A stretch of 64,000 bases of DNA from contig NZ_RZRU01000029.1 of NCBI RefSeq assembly GCF_003997495.1, positions 1 to 64,000 on the forward strand, read 5' to 3'. The notes below the pieces were generated by a model that was given only the letters and a program-made list of their open reading frames with translations, had not been told where the DNA came from and did not search any database. How positions within the stretch are numbered: the first letter of the stretch is position 1; each line of letters starts with the position of its first letter. Position numbers and translations under genes: made by a program. The stretch comes from Mesorhizobium sp. M7A.F.Ca.US.008.03.1.1. Its GTDB lineage: Bacteria > Pseudomonadota > Alphaproteobacteria > Rhizobiales > Rhizobiaceae. Shown here piece by piece: positions 34,149 through 42,431 of the stretch.

Positions 34149-34370
34149 TGTCTATGGAGCGCCTTTCAAAAACAGCGATGTTGGATGAGCGCCGCCCAAA
34201 GCCGCCGCCTGTTTGCAATATGGTGGATGGTATGTCGGCGATGCAACCCGCAAAGCCATGAAATCGACGGCGCTGCCGCAAAATTTGACCGGCAGCTGAA
34301 AAAACTGCCGGCCAAATCGGAATTTGTGCGGTGCTATTCGTCTCGATCGGTCAGGGCCGATCGACAATGA

Positions 34371-34820
34371 TCAGGCTGCCCGCAGCAAGGCCTCGATCTC
34401 CGGTATGGCATGGTTGGTCAATGTCTTGGGAATTTCGGCGGTCACCTTGTCCCCGACCTCCTTGTGCAGCTTTTTGCGCATTGTCCCAAGCACCACGGGC
34501 GGTGCGACGAGCACGATCTCGCGGAATTCGCCGTCATGCGCGAGCTTGTAGAGCCGGGCGGCGATTTCATCGGCGAAGCGCTCCTTGCCGATGCGGTGCC
34601 AGTCAGTATCCTCGACTGCGCTGCGATGCACGGAGGGACCATCATTGTATCGGCCCGGGCTGTCGCTGCCTTGCTCGCGGGTGGGCGGGTTGTCCTGCTG
34701 CATTTCGTGCACCACCTCGAGATTCGGATATTTGTTGTCACCGGCGTTCCTGAGGAAAAGCGCCTTCTCGCCATCGGCCACCATGACCCAGGTACCGTGC
34801 TTGAGTAAGATTGTGTTCAT
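34371..34820 (-). CDS. host attachment family protein
   Basis: A 149-residue protein matching the "required for attachment to host cells" family (Host_attach), named after an Agrobacterium gene. It has WVMVADGEKALFLRNAGD, a middle HEMQQDNPPTREQGSDSPGR region and EIVLVAPPVVLGTMRKKLHKEVGDKV. The fold is related to the eRF1 middle domain / ribonuclease-H-like group, so a translation-related role is an alternative to adhesion. The start at 34820 follows AAGGAG; longer in-frame starts are not supported. Monocistronic. Confidence 0.82.
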   Translation of the reverse strand: MNTILLKHGTWVMVADGEKALFLRNAGDNKYPNLEVVHEMQQDNPPTREQGSDSPGRYNDGPSVHRSAVEDTDWHRIGKERFADEIAARLYKLAHDGEFREIVLVAPPVVLGTMRKKLHKEVGDKVTAEIPKTLTNHAIPEIEALLRAA

Positions 34821-34988
34821 GATGACAGGGCTCCTTTTGGCCGCGTGGCGGCCTTTTCTTGGCATTCCATAGCCGGATTTCGACCCGACATGATGGGCAT
34901 TTTGAGAACGCACCCCGAGCCGGTAATGTTCCAGTCGACACTCGCGTCGGCGTTGGACATTCTGGCTATCCAGTGTTGCGACTTTAAT

Positions 34989-35003
34989 CTACTAATTTGG
35001 TAG
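34989..35003. promoter_or_regulatory. candidate operator palindrome upstream of cysG
   Basis: CTACTAATTTGGTAG is a 15-bp imperfect palindrome (CTAC/GTAG arms plus symmetric A/T core) about 240 bp upstream of cysG. Shape and size suit a dimeric regulator such as an Rrf2/IscR-like or LysR-type protein. The regulator is unknown. Confidence 0.4.
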
Positions 35004-35103
35004 AATTTAGAAAAAACGGTTTTGCGGCTTTTCTCGCCGGGCGCTAAAAGACCTGCAATTCAAAGGCCCGCGACAGCAGCTTCAATCCGCTCTATCTGTA
35101 AAT

Positions 35104-35119
35104 GAGAAATATTTTTCTC
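35104..35119. promoter_or_regulatory. A/T-rich inverted repeat upstream of cysG
   Basis: GAGAAATATTTTTCTC has perfect GAGAAA/TTTCTC arms around TATT, 121 bp before the cysG ATG. It may be an operator or promoter element. It lacks a following U-tract, so it is not a terminator. Confidence 0.4.
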
Positions 35120-35240
35120 TTGGCCGGGACGCTTTCAGAAAAGCAATTGCATCCCGATAAGGGATGCGCGAGTGCGTTCCTTCTGGTTTCTCGCGCCCGC
35201 GCGTAGAACTGCAGGCCCATTGAGGATTCCGCTCGCGTCC

Positions 35241-36692
35241 ATGTCGCACACTGCTTCCAAGCTCAACGCCTTCCCCGTGTTCATGCGGGTCGAGGGCGAA
35301 GCCGTGGCCATCGTTGGCGGCGGTGAAGAGGCGCTGGCCAAGGCACGGCTGATCGGACAATCGAGCGCGGTCCTGCGGATCATCGCGGAACACGCCGAGC
35401 CCGACCTGCTCGCCTTCGTCGCCCAGGCCGGCGCGACCCATTTTGCCGCAGCTTACGACGCATCGCAGCTCGAAGGCGCGATCATGGTGTTTGCCGCCAG
35501 CGGCGACGAGGAACTCGACCGCCGGGTGGCCACGGATGCGCGCCGCCTAAGCATTCCGGTCAATGCCGTCGATCGGCCTGAGCTTTGCGATTTCTTCACC
35601 CCGGCGCTGGTCAACCGCGCGCCGGTCGCCATCGCCATCGGCACCGAGGGTGCAGGCCCGGTGCTTGCCCAGATGTTGCGCGGCCGCATCGACCGCATGC
35701 TGTCGCCATCGCTCGGGCCGCTGGCAATTCTTGCCGCTTCGTTTCGCGGGGCTGCCGAGAAGCTGTTGCCGAGAGGCAATGCCCGCCGCCGCTTCTGGAA
35801 TGATTTCTTCTCCGGTGCTCCTGCGCGCGCGGCTGAAGCCGGCCAGCTTTCGCAGGCGCATGACGCCGCCGTCGATCTTTTGCTGTCGAACACGCCCGCT
35901 TGCGGTCACATCGCGCTGGTTGGCGCCGGTCCGGGCGCCGAGGATCTTTTGACCCTGCGCGCCCATCGTCTGCTGATGGAAGCAGATGTCATTGTCCATG
36001 ACGCGCTGGTGCCCGAGGCGGTCGTTGCCATGGGGCGCCGCGATGCCGAGCGACTGCCGGTCGGAAAACGCAAGGGCTGCCACACCAAGAGCCAGGCTGA
36101 GATCAACGCGCTGCTGGTCGAGCTTGGCCGTGAAGGCAAGCGTGTCGTGCGGCTTAAGTCGGGCGATCCGCTGGTGTTCGGCCGGGCCGGCGAAGAGATG
36201 GCGGCACTTCGCGATGCCGGCATCGCCTATGAGGTGGTTCCGGGCGTCACCGCGGCTTTTGCCGCCGCCGCCGATTTCGAACTGCCGCTGACCTTGCGCG
36301 GTGTCTCCTCGTCGATGGTGTTCACCACCGGCCACGACCTCAAGGGCAATTCGCTGCCCGACTGGGCCAAGCTCGCCATTTCCGGCGCCACCGTCGCCGT
36401 CTATATGGGCCGCTCGGTGGCCGCCGAGGTTGCTGGACGGCTGATCGAGGCCGGTCTGTCGCCAGACACGGCGGTGGCCGTGGTCGAGAATGCCAGCCTC
36501 GCCAACCGGCGGCGCTTCCACGGCACGCTTGCCGACCTGCCGTCGCTGGAGGCGCGCGCCGATCTTTCCGGCCCGGTCATGACCATCATCGGCGATGCGG
36601 TCGCCGGCGCCAACTTTGAACGATCCGAGCCGCTGGCGGCACACAGGCACGAAGGCGCGTCCAGTTCGATCGCCGAAGGAGTTCAGCAATGA
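35241..36692 (+). CDS. cysG: siroheme synthase (multifunctional)
   Basis: A 483-residue fusion that makes siroheme for sulfite reductase from uroporphyrinogen III. The N-terminal part (1-200) is the precorrin-2 dehydrogenase/ferrochelatase module (NAD motif VAIVGGGEEALAKARL, about 22-38; RDR-like central domain). The C-terminal part (about 218-460) is the SAM-dependent uroporphyrinogen methyltransferase, with VGAGPGAEDLLTLRAHRLL, VRLKSGDPLVFGRAGEE and VPGVTAAFAAAA. The ATG at 35241 follows TGAGGATTCC. The stop overlaps the DUF2849 start (ATGA), so translation is coupled. It is first in the sulfate-assimilation operon. Confidence 0.95.
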   Translation: MSHTASKLNAFPVFMRVEGEAVAIVGGGEEALAKARLIGQSSAVLRIIAEHAEPDLLAFVAQAGATHFAAAYDASQLEGAIMVFAASGDEELDRRVATDARRLSIPVNAVDRPELCDFFTPALVNRAPVAIAIGTEGAGPVLAQMLRGRIDRMLSPSLGPLAILAASFRGAAEKLLPRGNARRRFWNDFFSGAPARAAEAGQLSQAHDAAVDLLLSNTPACGHIALVGAGPGAEDLLTLRAHRLLMEADVIVHDALVPEAVVAMGRRDAERLPVGKRKGCHTKSQAEINALLVELGREGKRVVRLKSGDPLVFGRAGEEMAALRDAGIAYEVVPGVTAAFAAAADFELPLTLRGVSSSMVFTTGHDLKGNSLPDWAKLAISGATVAVYMGRSVAAEVAGRLIEAGLSPDTAVAVVENASLANRRRFHGTLADLPSLEARADLSGPVMTIIGDAVAGANFERSEPLAAHRHEGASSSIAEGVQQ

Positions 36693-36994
36693 AGATACTG
36701 ACCGCCAACCGCCTCACCGACGGCATTGCCGTCTGGTACGCCGATGGCGGCTGGGCCGAGACGGTGGACCATGCCGACCTCGCCCATGACAAGGCGGCCG
36801 AGGACAGGCTCGAGGCGATCGGCGCCAAGGCCTATGCCGCCAACGAAGTGGTCGACGTCAATTTGATCGACGCTGAAGTCGTCAACGGCGTCGTCCAACC
36901 GGTGCGGCTGCGCGAGAAGATCCGCGCCGCCGGCCCGACCATCCGCAACGATCTCGGCAAGCAGGCTGCCAAGCAGGCAAATTGGGCAGCATAA
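36689..36994 (+). CDS. DUF2849 domain protein (sulfite reductase operon partner)
   Basis: A 101-residue cytosolic protein (MKILTANRLTDGIAVWYADGGWAETVDHADL). The family is found almost only between cysG and the sulfite reductase gene in alphaproteobacteria. Its role is not established; an electron-transfer or assembly aid for sulfite reductase is a reasonable guess from context. It overlaps cysG by 4 bp and lies 42 bp before cysI. Confidence 0.85.
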   Translation: MKILTANRLTDGIAVWYADGGWAETVDHADLAHDKAAEDRLEAIGAKAYAANEVVDVNLIDAEVVNGVVQPVRLREKIRAAGPTIRNDLGKQAAKQANWAA

Positions 36995-37036
36995 CAAGAC
37001 ACCAGGCATGGGCGGACGCGCCCTGAAAGACCAAGC

Positions 37037-38707
37037 ATGTACCGTTACGATGAGTTCGACCACGATTTTGTCCAGGCCCGCGTCGCCGAGTTCAGCGACC
37101 AGGTGCAGCGCCGTCTTGCGGGCGAGATCACCGAGGACCAGTTCCGGCCGCTGAGGCTGATGAACGGCGTCTATCTTCAACTGCATGCCTACATGCTGCG
37201 CATCGCGGTGCCGTACGGCACGCTGAACGGCAAGCAGTTGCGGATGCTTGGTCACATCGCCCGCAAATACGACAAGGGCTACGGACATTTCACCACGCGC
37301 CAGAACATCCAGTTCAACTGGCCGGCGCTGTCGGATATTCCGGCGATCCTGGCGGATCTCGCGAGCGTCGAGATGCACGCCATCCAGACCAGCGGCAATT
37401 GCATCCGCAACGTCACCGCCGACCACTTCGCCGGGGCCGCCGCCGACGAGGTCGCCGATCCGCGTCCCTATGCGGAAATCCTGCGCCAGTGGTCGTCGGT
37501 GCATCCGGAATTCTCGTTCCTGCCGCGCAAGTTCAAGATCGCGGTGACGGGTGCCGAGCGCGACCGTGCCGCCATCCAGACCCACGACATCGGCCTGCAC
37601 CTGAAGAAGAACGCTGCCGGCGAACTCGGTTTCGCCGTCTATATCGGCGGCGGCCAGGGCCGCACGCCAATGGTTGCGCGGAAAATCCGCGACTTCCTGC
37701 CGGAAGCCGACCTTCTGTCCTACTGCACGGCGATCCTGCGCGTTTACAACCTCTATGGCCGCCGCGACAACAAGTACAAGGCGCGCATCAAAATCCTCGT
37801 CCATGAGACCGGCGTCGAGGAGATCACCCGTCAGGTCGAGGCCGAGTGGCAGGAGTTGAAGGACGCCGAGCTGAAGCTGCCGGAAGCCGACATCCGCGCC
37901 ATCGAGGCCTATTTCGCGCCACCGGCGCTCACTGGGCGGGCGGGAGGCGACCAGGCGGTCAAGCTGGCGCGGCTCGATTCCAAGGGGTTCTCGGAGTGGC
38001 TCGATCAGAATGTCGTGACGCACCGCCATCCCGACTATGCGGCGGTGACGATCTCGCTGAAGGGCATCGGCGAGGTGCCCGGCGACGCCTCGGACAGCCA
38101 GATGGAAGCGGTCGCCGACATCGCCGAGAAATATGGCTTTGACGAGCTACGTGTCAGCCATGAACAGAACCTGATCCTGCCGCATGTGGCCCGCGCCGAC
38201 CTCAAGGCCGTCTATGACGCGCTGGTCGGCATCGGTCTGGCGACAGCCAACTCCAACCTGATATCGGACATCATCGCTTGCCCGGGCCTCGATTATTGCG
38301 CGCTGGCCACGGCGCGCTCGATCCCGATCGCGCAGGAAATCTCGCGCCGCTTCGCCTCGCTGGAACGGCAGCGCGAGATCGGCGAACTGAAGCTGAAGAT
38401 CTCCGGCTGCATCAACGCCTGCGGTCATCACCATGTCGGCCACATCGGCATCCTCGGGGTCGAGAAGAAGGGCTCCGAACTCTATCAGGTGACGCTGGGC
38501 GGCTCGGCCGACGAGAACACCTCGGTCGGCGAGATCATCGGCCGCGGCTTCTCGTCGGGAGAGATCACCGACGCCATCGAGCTGATCGTCGAGACCTATC
38601 TCGGCCTCCGGCTCGACCCACAAGAGAAATTCATCGACGCCTACCGCCGAGTCGGTCCCGCGCCGTTCAAGGAGGCGCTCTATGCTGGCGAAGCCAAGGC
38701 CGCTTGA
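37037..38707 (+). CDS. cysI: nitrite/sulfite reductase hemoprotein (assimilatory sulfite reductase)
   Basis: A 556-residue siroheme/[4Fe-4S] enzyme that reduces sulfite to sulfide in the cytosol. The cluster and siroheme ligands are Cys415 and Cys421 (ACPGLDYCALA) plus Cys458 and Cys462 (SGCINACGHHH). Siroheme contacts include GHFTTRQNIQFNW (about 83-95) and the duplicated ferredoxin-like halves. Length fits the ferredoxin-dependent type, and no CysJ flavoprotein is adjacent, so ferredoxin is the likely donor. Placement between cysG and cysH points to sulfite rather than nitrite. The ribosome site is weak. Confidence 0.92.
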   Translation: MYRYDEFDHDFVQARVAEFSDQVQRRLAGEITEDQFRPLRLMNGVYLQLHAYMLRIAVPYGTLNGKQLRMLGHIARKYDKGYGHFTTRQNIQFNWPALSDIPAILADLASVEMHAIQTSGNCIRNVTADHFAGAAADEVADPRPYAEILRQWSSVHPEFSFLPRKFKIAVTGAERDRAAIQTHDIGLHLKKNAAGELGFAVYIGGGQGRTPMVARKIRDFLPEADLLSYCTAILRVYNLYGRRDNKYKARIKILVHETGVEEITRQVEAEWQELKDAELKLPEADIRAIEAYFAPPALTGRAGGDQAVKLARLDSKGFSEWLDQNVVTHRHPDYAAVTISLKGIGEVPGDASDSQMEAVADIAEKYGFDELRVSHEQNLILPHVARADLKAVYDALVGIGLATANSNLISDIIACPGLDYCALATARSIPIAQEISRRFASLERQREIGELKLKISGCINACGHHHVGHIGILGVEKKGSELYQVTLGGSADENTSVGEIIGRGFSSGEITDAIELIVETYLGLRLDPQEKFIDAYRRVGPAPFKEALYAGEAKAA

Positions 38708-39446
38708 CCGTATTGGAGACGTCGATAACGGCATCGCCGCCAAGGCGGCGGGGCTCGATGCGCTTTATGGTCATCTGAAGCCGCTCGAGATCATCGAACG
38801 CTCGGCCCGCGAACTATTCCTCGACGAGATCGCCGCGGTGTCGTCGTTCGGCGCGGATTCGGCTGTGCTGCTGCACATGATCGCCAAGATCGATCGGACA
38901 CTGCCGGTCATCTTCCTCGACACCGGCAAGCATTTCGAGGAGACGCTCGGCTATCGCGACGCGCTCGCCGCCGATTTCGGGTTGACCAATATAAGGGTGA
39001 TCAAACCCGAGGAAGCAGCACTCGAACGGATCGATCCGACGGGCAATCTGCATCAGAGCAACACCGACGCCTGCTGCGACGTGCGCAAGGTGGAGCCGCT
39101 GGCGCGCGGTGTCGCGCCATTTCGTGCCTGGCTCACCGGCCGCAAGCGTTTTCAGGCCGCGACGCGGGCAGCGCTGCCGGTGTTCGAGGCGGTCGGTCCG
39201 CGCATCCGCATCAATCCGCTGGCGCATTGGACGACATCGGACCAGGCCGACTATATGCGCGCGCATGCGCTGCGCGAAAATCCGCTGGTCGCTTATGGCT
39301 ATCTGTCGATCGGCTGCTTCCCGTGCACGCAGCCGGTGCAGCCGGGCGAGGACGCGCGCAGCGGTCGCTGGGCCGGTCATGCCAAGACCGAGTGCGGCAT
39401 TCACCTGTCGGGGCTGGAGAAGTCGCTGACCGACGCATCACTATAG
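38682..39446 (+). CDS. cysH: adenylyl-sulfate (APS) reductase, [4Fe-4S] type
   Basis: A 254-residue enzyme that reduces activated sulfate to sulfite with thioredoxin. It carries SSFGADSAVLLHM (nucleotide-binding loop), Cys131-Cys132 and Cys212-x2-Cys215 that bind the iron-sulfur cluster marking APS rather than PAPS reductases, and the catalytic Cys238 in KTECGIH. AGGAGG lies 7 bp before the ATG, inside the end of cysI, giving a 26-bp overlap. It supplies sulfite to the upstream reductase. Confidence 0.93.
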   Translation: MLAKPRPLDRIGDVDNGIAAKAAGLDALYGHLKPLEIIERSARELFLDEIAAVSSFGADSAVLLHMIAKIDRTLPVIFLDTGKHFEETLGYRDALAADFGLTNIRVIKPEEAALERIDPTGNLHQSNTDACCDVRKVEPLARGVAPFRAWLTGRKRFQAATRAALPVFEAVGPRIRINPLAHWTTSDQADYMRAHALRENPLVAYGYLSIGCFPCTQPVQPGEDARSGRWAGHAKTECGIHLSGLEKSLTDASL

Positions 39447-39557
39447 GGTATGCTGAAATTCAGCCGGCCTGCGAACGGCGACCTTCATCCGGAGGCCGCC
39501 GGTTTTGCGTGGGATGGACTTTCAGCGGACCTGGATCTTGGGGCTTTAGGAATCTTT

Positions 39558-40091
39558 ATGACTGGACCGACGACACCGGAGACCCGACTCTGGACCCCCG
39601 CGGGTTTTCACGAGGATGAGTGGACGCATGCCGAAAGCGCCGATGCGCTGTCCGGCAACGGCCGCTTCATCCTGCCGTTGCAAGTCTTCCTCGATCTCGA
39701 TCCGGAGGTGCGCCGCTCGGCCAAGGAACGGCTCGGGGTCTTGCTGCAGCCGGGTGATCAGCTCGAGAAGATCGCCGACCTGCTCGACCAGCTGTCGCTG
39801 GTGGCGCTGGCTTTTCCGGCCTTCAGCGACGGCCGCTCCTTCTCCAAGGGAGAGCTGCTGCGCGGCCGCTACCATTTCGAAGGTGCCGTTCGCGCCACCG
39901 GCCAGGTGCTGGTCGACCAACTGCCGCATATGCTGCGGCTGGGCTTCGACGAGTTCGAGATATCGAACCCCGTGCTGTTGAAGCGCCTGGAGGAGGGCCG
40001 CACCGGCGGATTGGGGCTCTACTACCAGCCAGCCGCCGTGCCGGAACCAAAAGGCCCGAAATACTCCTGGCGACGCGTTCGCAGCAGCTGA
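39558..40091 (+). CDS. DUF934 domain protein (sulfate assimilation operon)
   Basis: A 177-residue cytosolic protein (RLWTPAGFHEDEW; ILPLQVFLDLDP; FPAFSDGRSFSKGELLRGRY; MLRLGFDEFEI), characteristic of DUF934, found downstream of cysH/cysI in proteobacteria. Function is unknown; genetic linkage suggests a helper of sulfite reduction. The ATG at 39558 (TTAGGAATCTTT upstream) matches the family start. An in-frame ATG at 39450, only 3 bp after cysH, would add 36 residues and cannot be excluded. Confidence 0.85.
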   Translation: MTGPTTPETRLWTPAGFHEDEWTHAESADALSGNGRFILPLQVFLDLDPEVRRSAKERLGVLLQPGDQLEKIADLLDQLSLVALAFPAFSDGRSFSKGELLRGRYHFEGAVRATGQVLVDQLPHMLRLGFDEFEISNPVLLKRLEEGRTGGLGLYYQPAAVPEPKGPKYSWRRVRSS

Positions 40092-40185
40092 CGTTGCGGT
40101 AATTCCGCGCGTCTTTACAACGCCCCTGTTCAAGCCTTCTCTTGAGCATCCGGATGAAAATCCGTGGAATGATCAAGGGGTCTTC

Positions 40186-40368
40186 ATGCGTTACGACTAT
40201 GTCATAGCCGGCGGTGGGTCCGCCGGCTGCGCGCTTGCCGCACGGCTTTCGGAAGATCCCTCGAAAACGGTCTGCCTTATCGAAGCTGGCGGCGAGGGCA
40301 GGGATATGCTGATCCGCGCTCCGGCTGGCATTATCGGCATGCTGTCCGGCCGGCCCAGGAATGCTTAA
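40186..40368 (+). pseudogene. GMC oxidoreductase (choline dehydrogenase-like), N-terminal fragment
   Basis: Sixty codons encode only the FAD-binding start of a GMC-family oxidoreductase: YVIAGGGSAGCALAARLSED (GxGxxG dinucleotide fold), IEAGGEGRDMLI and a piece of the next segment. Intact family members are about 530 residues. AAGGGGTCTTC precedes the ATG, so the original start signals persist. The frame ends at a TAA that overlaps the stop codon of the convergent desaturase gene (TTAA at 40365-40368), which marks the deletion or rearrangement junction. It is presumably non-functional. Confidence 0.75.
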
Positions 40369-41387
40369 GTCGCCGCCCGTGCCTCGCGGAACGACACCAG
40401 CTTGCGGCGGTTCTCGTCCCACAACGCCAGTTTGACGCAGCGCAGGCTTTCGAGCAGCGTGACACGGCCGATGTCGCGCAGCTCGGGATAATCCCGCAGC
40501 ACTTCCTGCAACCGGTAGCACGGCACCTTGGCGGAGAGGTGGTGGACGTGATGGACACCGATGTTTCCGGTGAACCAGTTCAGCACCGGCGGGAGATCGT
40601 AATAGGACGATCCGTGCAAGGCTGCGTGCTGGAATTCCCAGTCGACATCCTTCGCCCATTCCGTTTCCTCGAACTGGTGCTGGACGTAGAACAGCCAGAT
40701 GCCGGCCGAACCGGCGAGGATGACGATCGGCAGATGGACCACCAGGAACGCGCCGGGACCGACGAACCAGATGAGAATGGCCGCTGCGACCGCGATGCCA
40801 AGATTGGTGGTCATCGACGACACCCAAGGGGTCAGGCCGCCGCGCATCATGCCGACGGGCAGCCTCTGCTCGAAGATGAACAGCCAGATCGGTCCGAGCC
40901 CGAACATCACCAGCGGGTGGCGATAAAGACGGTAGGCAAGGCGGCCCCGCCATGACATCTGCCGGTATTCTGCAACGGTCAGCGTCCGGATGTCGCCCAT
41001 GCCGCGTTCGTCAAGATTGCCGGCGCTGGCGTGGTGCGTCGCGTGGGCGCGCCGCCAGCAATCGTAGGGCGTCAGCGTCAGGATGCCGAGCGCGCGGCCA
41101 ATCCAGTCGTCCGCGTAGCGATTGGCGAAGAAGGAGCCGTGGCCGCAATCGTGCTGGATCATGAAGATGCGCACCAGAAACCCGGCCGCGGGGAGGATGA
41201 GGATCAATCCCCACCAATGGCCATAGGCATAGGCCGCCGAGGACAGTCCCCAGAGTATGGCGAATGGGATGAGGGTGATGGCGAGCTCGACGGCGCTGCG
41301 CCGCCTGTCAGGCTTCTTGTAGCGGGCGAGAATCTTCAGCCAGGCGCGCTTGCTGTTGGCGACCGCCTCAGGGGAAATGATGTTCAT
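40365..41387 (-). CDS. fatty acid desaturase (membrane di-iron, delta-12 type)
   Basis: A 340-residue inner-membrane desaturase with the three histidine boxes: HDCGHGSFF (about 95-103), HATHHAS (about 131) and HHVHHLS (about 295). Four to six hydrophobic segments lie between them. It should introduce a double bond into membrane lipid acyl chains using O2 and an electron donor such as ferredoxin. The ATG at 41387 fits the family start; another in-frame ATG at 41432 adds a Cys-rich leader. Its stop overlaps that of a truncated GMC gene, suggesting a rearrangement at its 3' side. Confidence 0.87.
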   Translation of the reverse strand: MNIISPEAVANSKRAWLKILARYKKPDRRRSAVELAITLIPFAILWGLSSAAYAYGHWWGLILILPAAGFLVRIFMIQHDCGHGSFFANRYADDWIGRALGILTLTPYDCWRRAHATHHASAGNLDERGMGDIRTLTVAEYRQMSWRGRLAYRLYRHPLVMFGLGPIWLFIFEQRLPVGMMRGGLTPWVSSMTTNLGIAVAAAILIWFVGPGAFLVVHLPIVILAGSAGIWLFYVQHQFEETEWAKDVDWEFQHAALHGSSYYDLPPVLNWFTGNIGVHHVHHLSAKVPCYRLQEVLRDYPELRDIGRVTLLESLRCVKLALWDENRRKLVSFREARAAT

Positions 41388-41515
41388 CAGGAAGCATAGG
41401 CGCGGTGCCTCGCCGCCGCAAGGCAACATCACGCAAAATTACTGTGCGTAATTGTCGCGTGGCTTGGCGGTCGAGCCAGCCAACCGCCAGCCCGACCTGC
41501 TGATGACGTCGACCG

Positions 41516-41893
41516 CTATTCGCGATCGAGGATAGGACAGCCGCGCTCGGTGCCAAAAGTCACGCGCACGCGGTCGCCACCCTGTCTGCCGCGGACCGTG
41601 ATTTCCCGGCGGCCGACCGACTCTATCCTTGCGCGGCGGATGCCCATTCGGTCTGCCTTGTCGAGAGCCCGGTCTTCCGTGCAGCCTCGTTGACGGCGGT
41701 CGCGCCGATCGTCGCGACGGGGGCCTTCGCAATCGTCGTAGGCGGGGTCGCAATCTTCCATGAGCTTCAGCCGCGGGCCATGTTTGCCCAATTGCAGCTG
41801 CAGATTGTCTGCTTGTGCCGGAAAGGCCGCCAAGGTGATGGCGCCGAGGCCGACAAGCGCCATCAGCGATGAGGTAATCGAAACCTTGCGCAT
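41516..41893 (-). CDS. small exported hypothetical protein
   Basis: A 125-residue protein with a clear signal peptide (SLMALVGLGAITLAAFPAQA). A highly charged middle segment (EGPRRDDRRDRRQRGC) follows, then a C-terminal basic domain of about 45 residues with RARIESVGRREITVRGRQ. Four cysteines could form two disulfides. GGAGG lies 5 bp before the ATG. No family is recognised; it is presumably periplasmic. Confidence 0.65.
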   Translation of the reverse strand: MRKVSITSSLMALVGLGAITLAAFPAQADNLQLQLGKHGPRLKLMEDCDPAYDDCEGPRRDDRRDRRQRGCTEDRALDKADRMGIRRARIESVGRREITVRGRQGGDRVRVTFGTERGCPILDRE

Positions 41894-41992
41894 TACGTCC
41901 TCCATTTGAACCACAACCCATCTATCCTTAGATGGTTCGGCTCTCCGCGGCTATTGCCGATAGGAGGTTTGCTGCCAAGATCGATTGTTGCG

Positions 41993-42193
41993 TTACCCGC
42001 GGCGCCAGCCGATGTCACCGCGCTCCGCCCCATCGAGGCGGTCGAGCAGTTCTCTGAGCCGGTCGGGAATGTCGGCCTCGGTGCGGAAGGCCGGCAAGGT
42101 GCGCAGAAAGCGGGTCACCGCCTCGCCACCCAACTGGCGCCTGACCTCGATGGCCAGCCCTTCTGTATTTTCGCCCATGTTGCGGGTCATCAT
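41993..42193 (-). CDS. small helical hypothetical protein (NepR-like tail)
   Basis: A frame of 66 residues (ATG at 42193; an upstream extension to 42268 is possible) is predicted to be mostly helical. The end (EADIPDRLRELLDRLDGAE) resembles the IPDRF..LLxxLD helix of the NepR anti-sigma family, but the rest does not clearly match and no ecfG/phyR genes are nearby. The ribosome site is weak. Treat as a probable gene of unknown function. Confidence 0.4.
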   Translation of the reverse strand: MMTRNMGENTEGLAIEVRRQLGGEAVTRFLRTLPAFRTEADIPDRLRELLDRLDGAERGDIGWRRG

Positions 42194-42359
42194 CTCAAAA
42201 TCCCGTGTCGGCTTCGAAACTCCTCCAGTAAGGGAATGGTTCCCCCATACTGCCTTCGTGGCAAGCAAAGGCGGGAGTTAGGGTAAAATTTGAATTAAAA
42301 TCGAAATGTCTTGCTGTCATTGTCCGGCCTTGGCCGGCGGCTTCCGTAATCGCTTACCC

Positions 42360-42388
42360 CTTGATTTTTGGCCGCCAAACATCGATAT
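42360..42388 (+). promoter_or_regulatory. candidate sigma-32 promoter of grpE
   Basis: CTTGAT (42360-42365), a 17-bp spacer and CGATAT (42383-42388), about 44 bp upstream of the grpE start. The layout equals that before hsp20. grpE is a classical RpoH target. Confidence 0.5.
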
Positions 42389-42431
42389 CGGGCACAAAAT
42401 CCACATCATTCGAGATTGACGGGAAATGGCG

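Larger units (their letters stand above)
34821..35240. other. 420-bp regulatory gap upstream of the sulfate-assimilation operon
   Basis: This non-coding gap is A/T-rich around 34980-35020 and 35090-35120. It holds two inverted repeats described separately (34989-35003 and 35104-35119) and no convincing gene. It should contain the cysG promoter. Confidence 0.55.

Noticed and set aside
35082..35441. Minus-strand frame over the cysG start
   Set aside because: It is antisense to cysG and shows no recognisable protein features.
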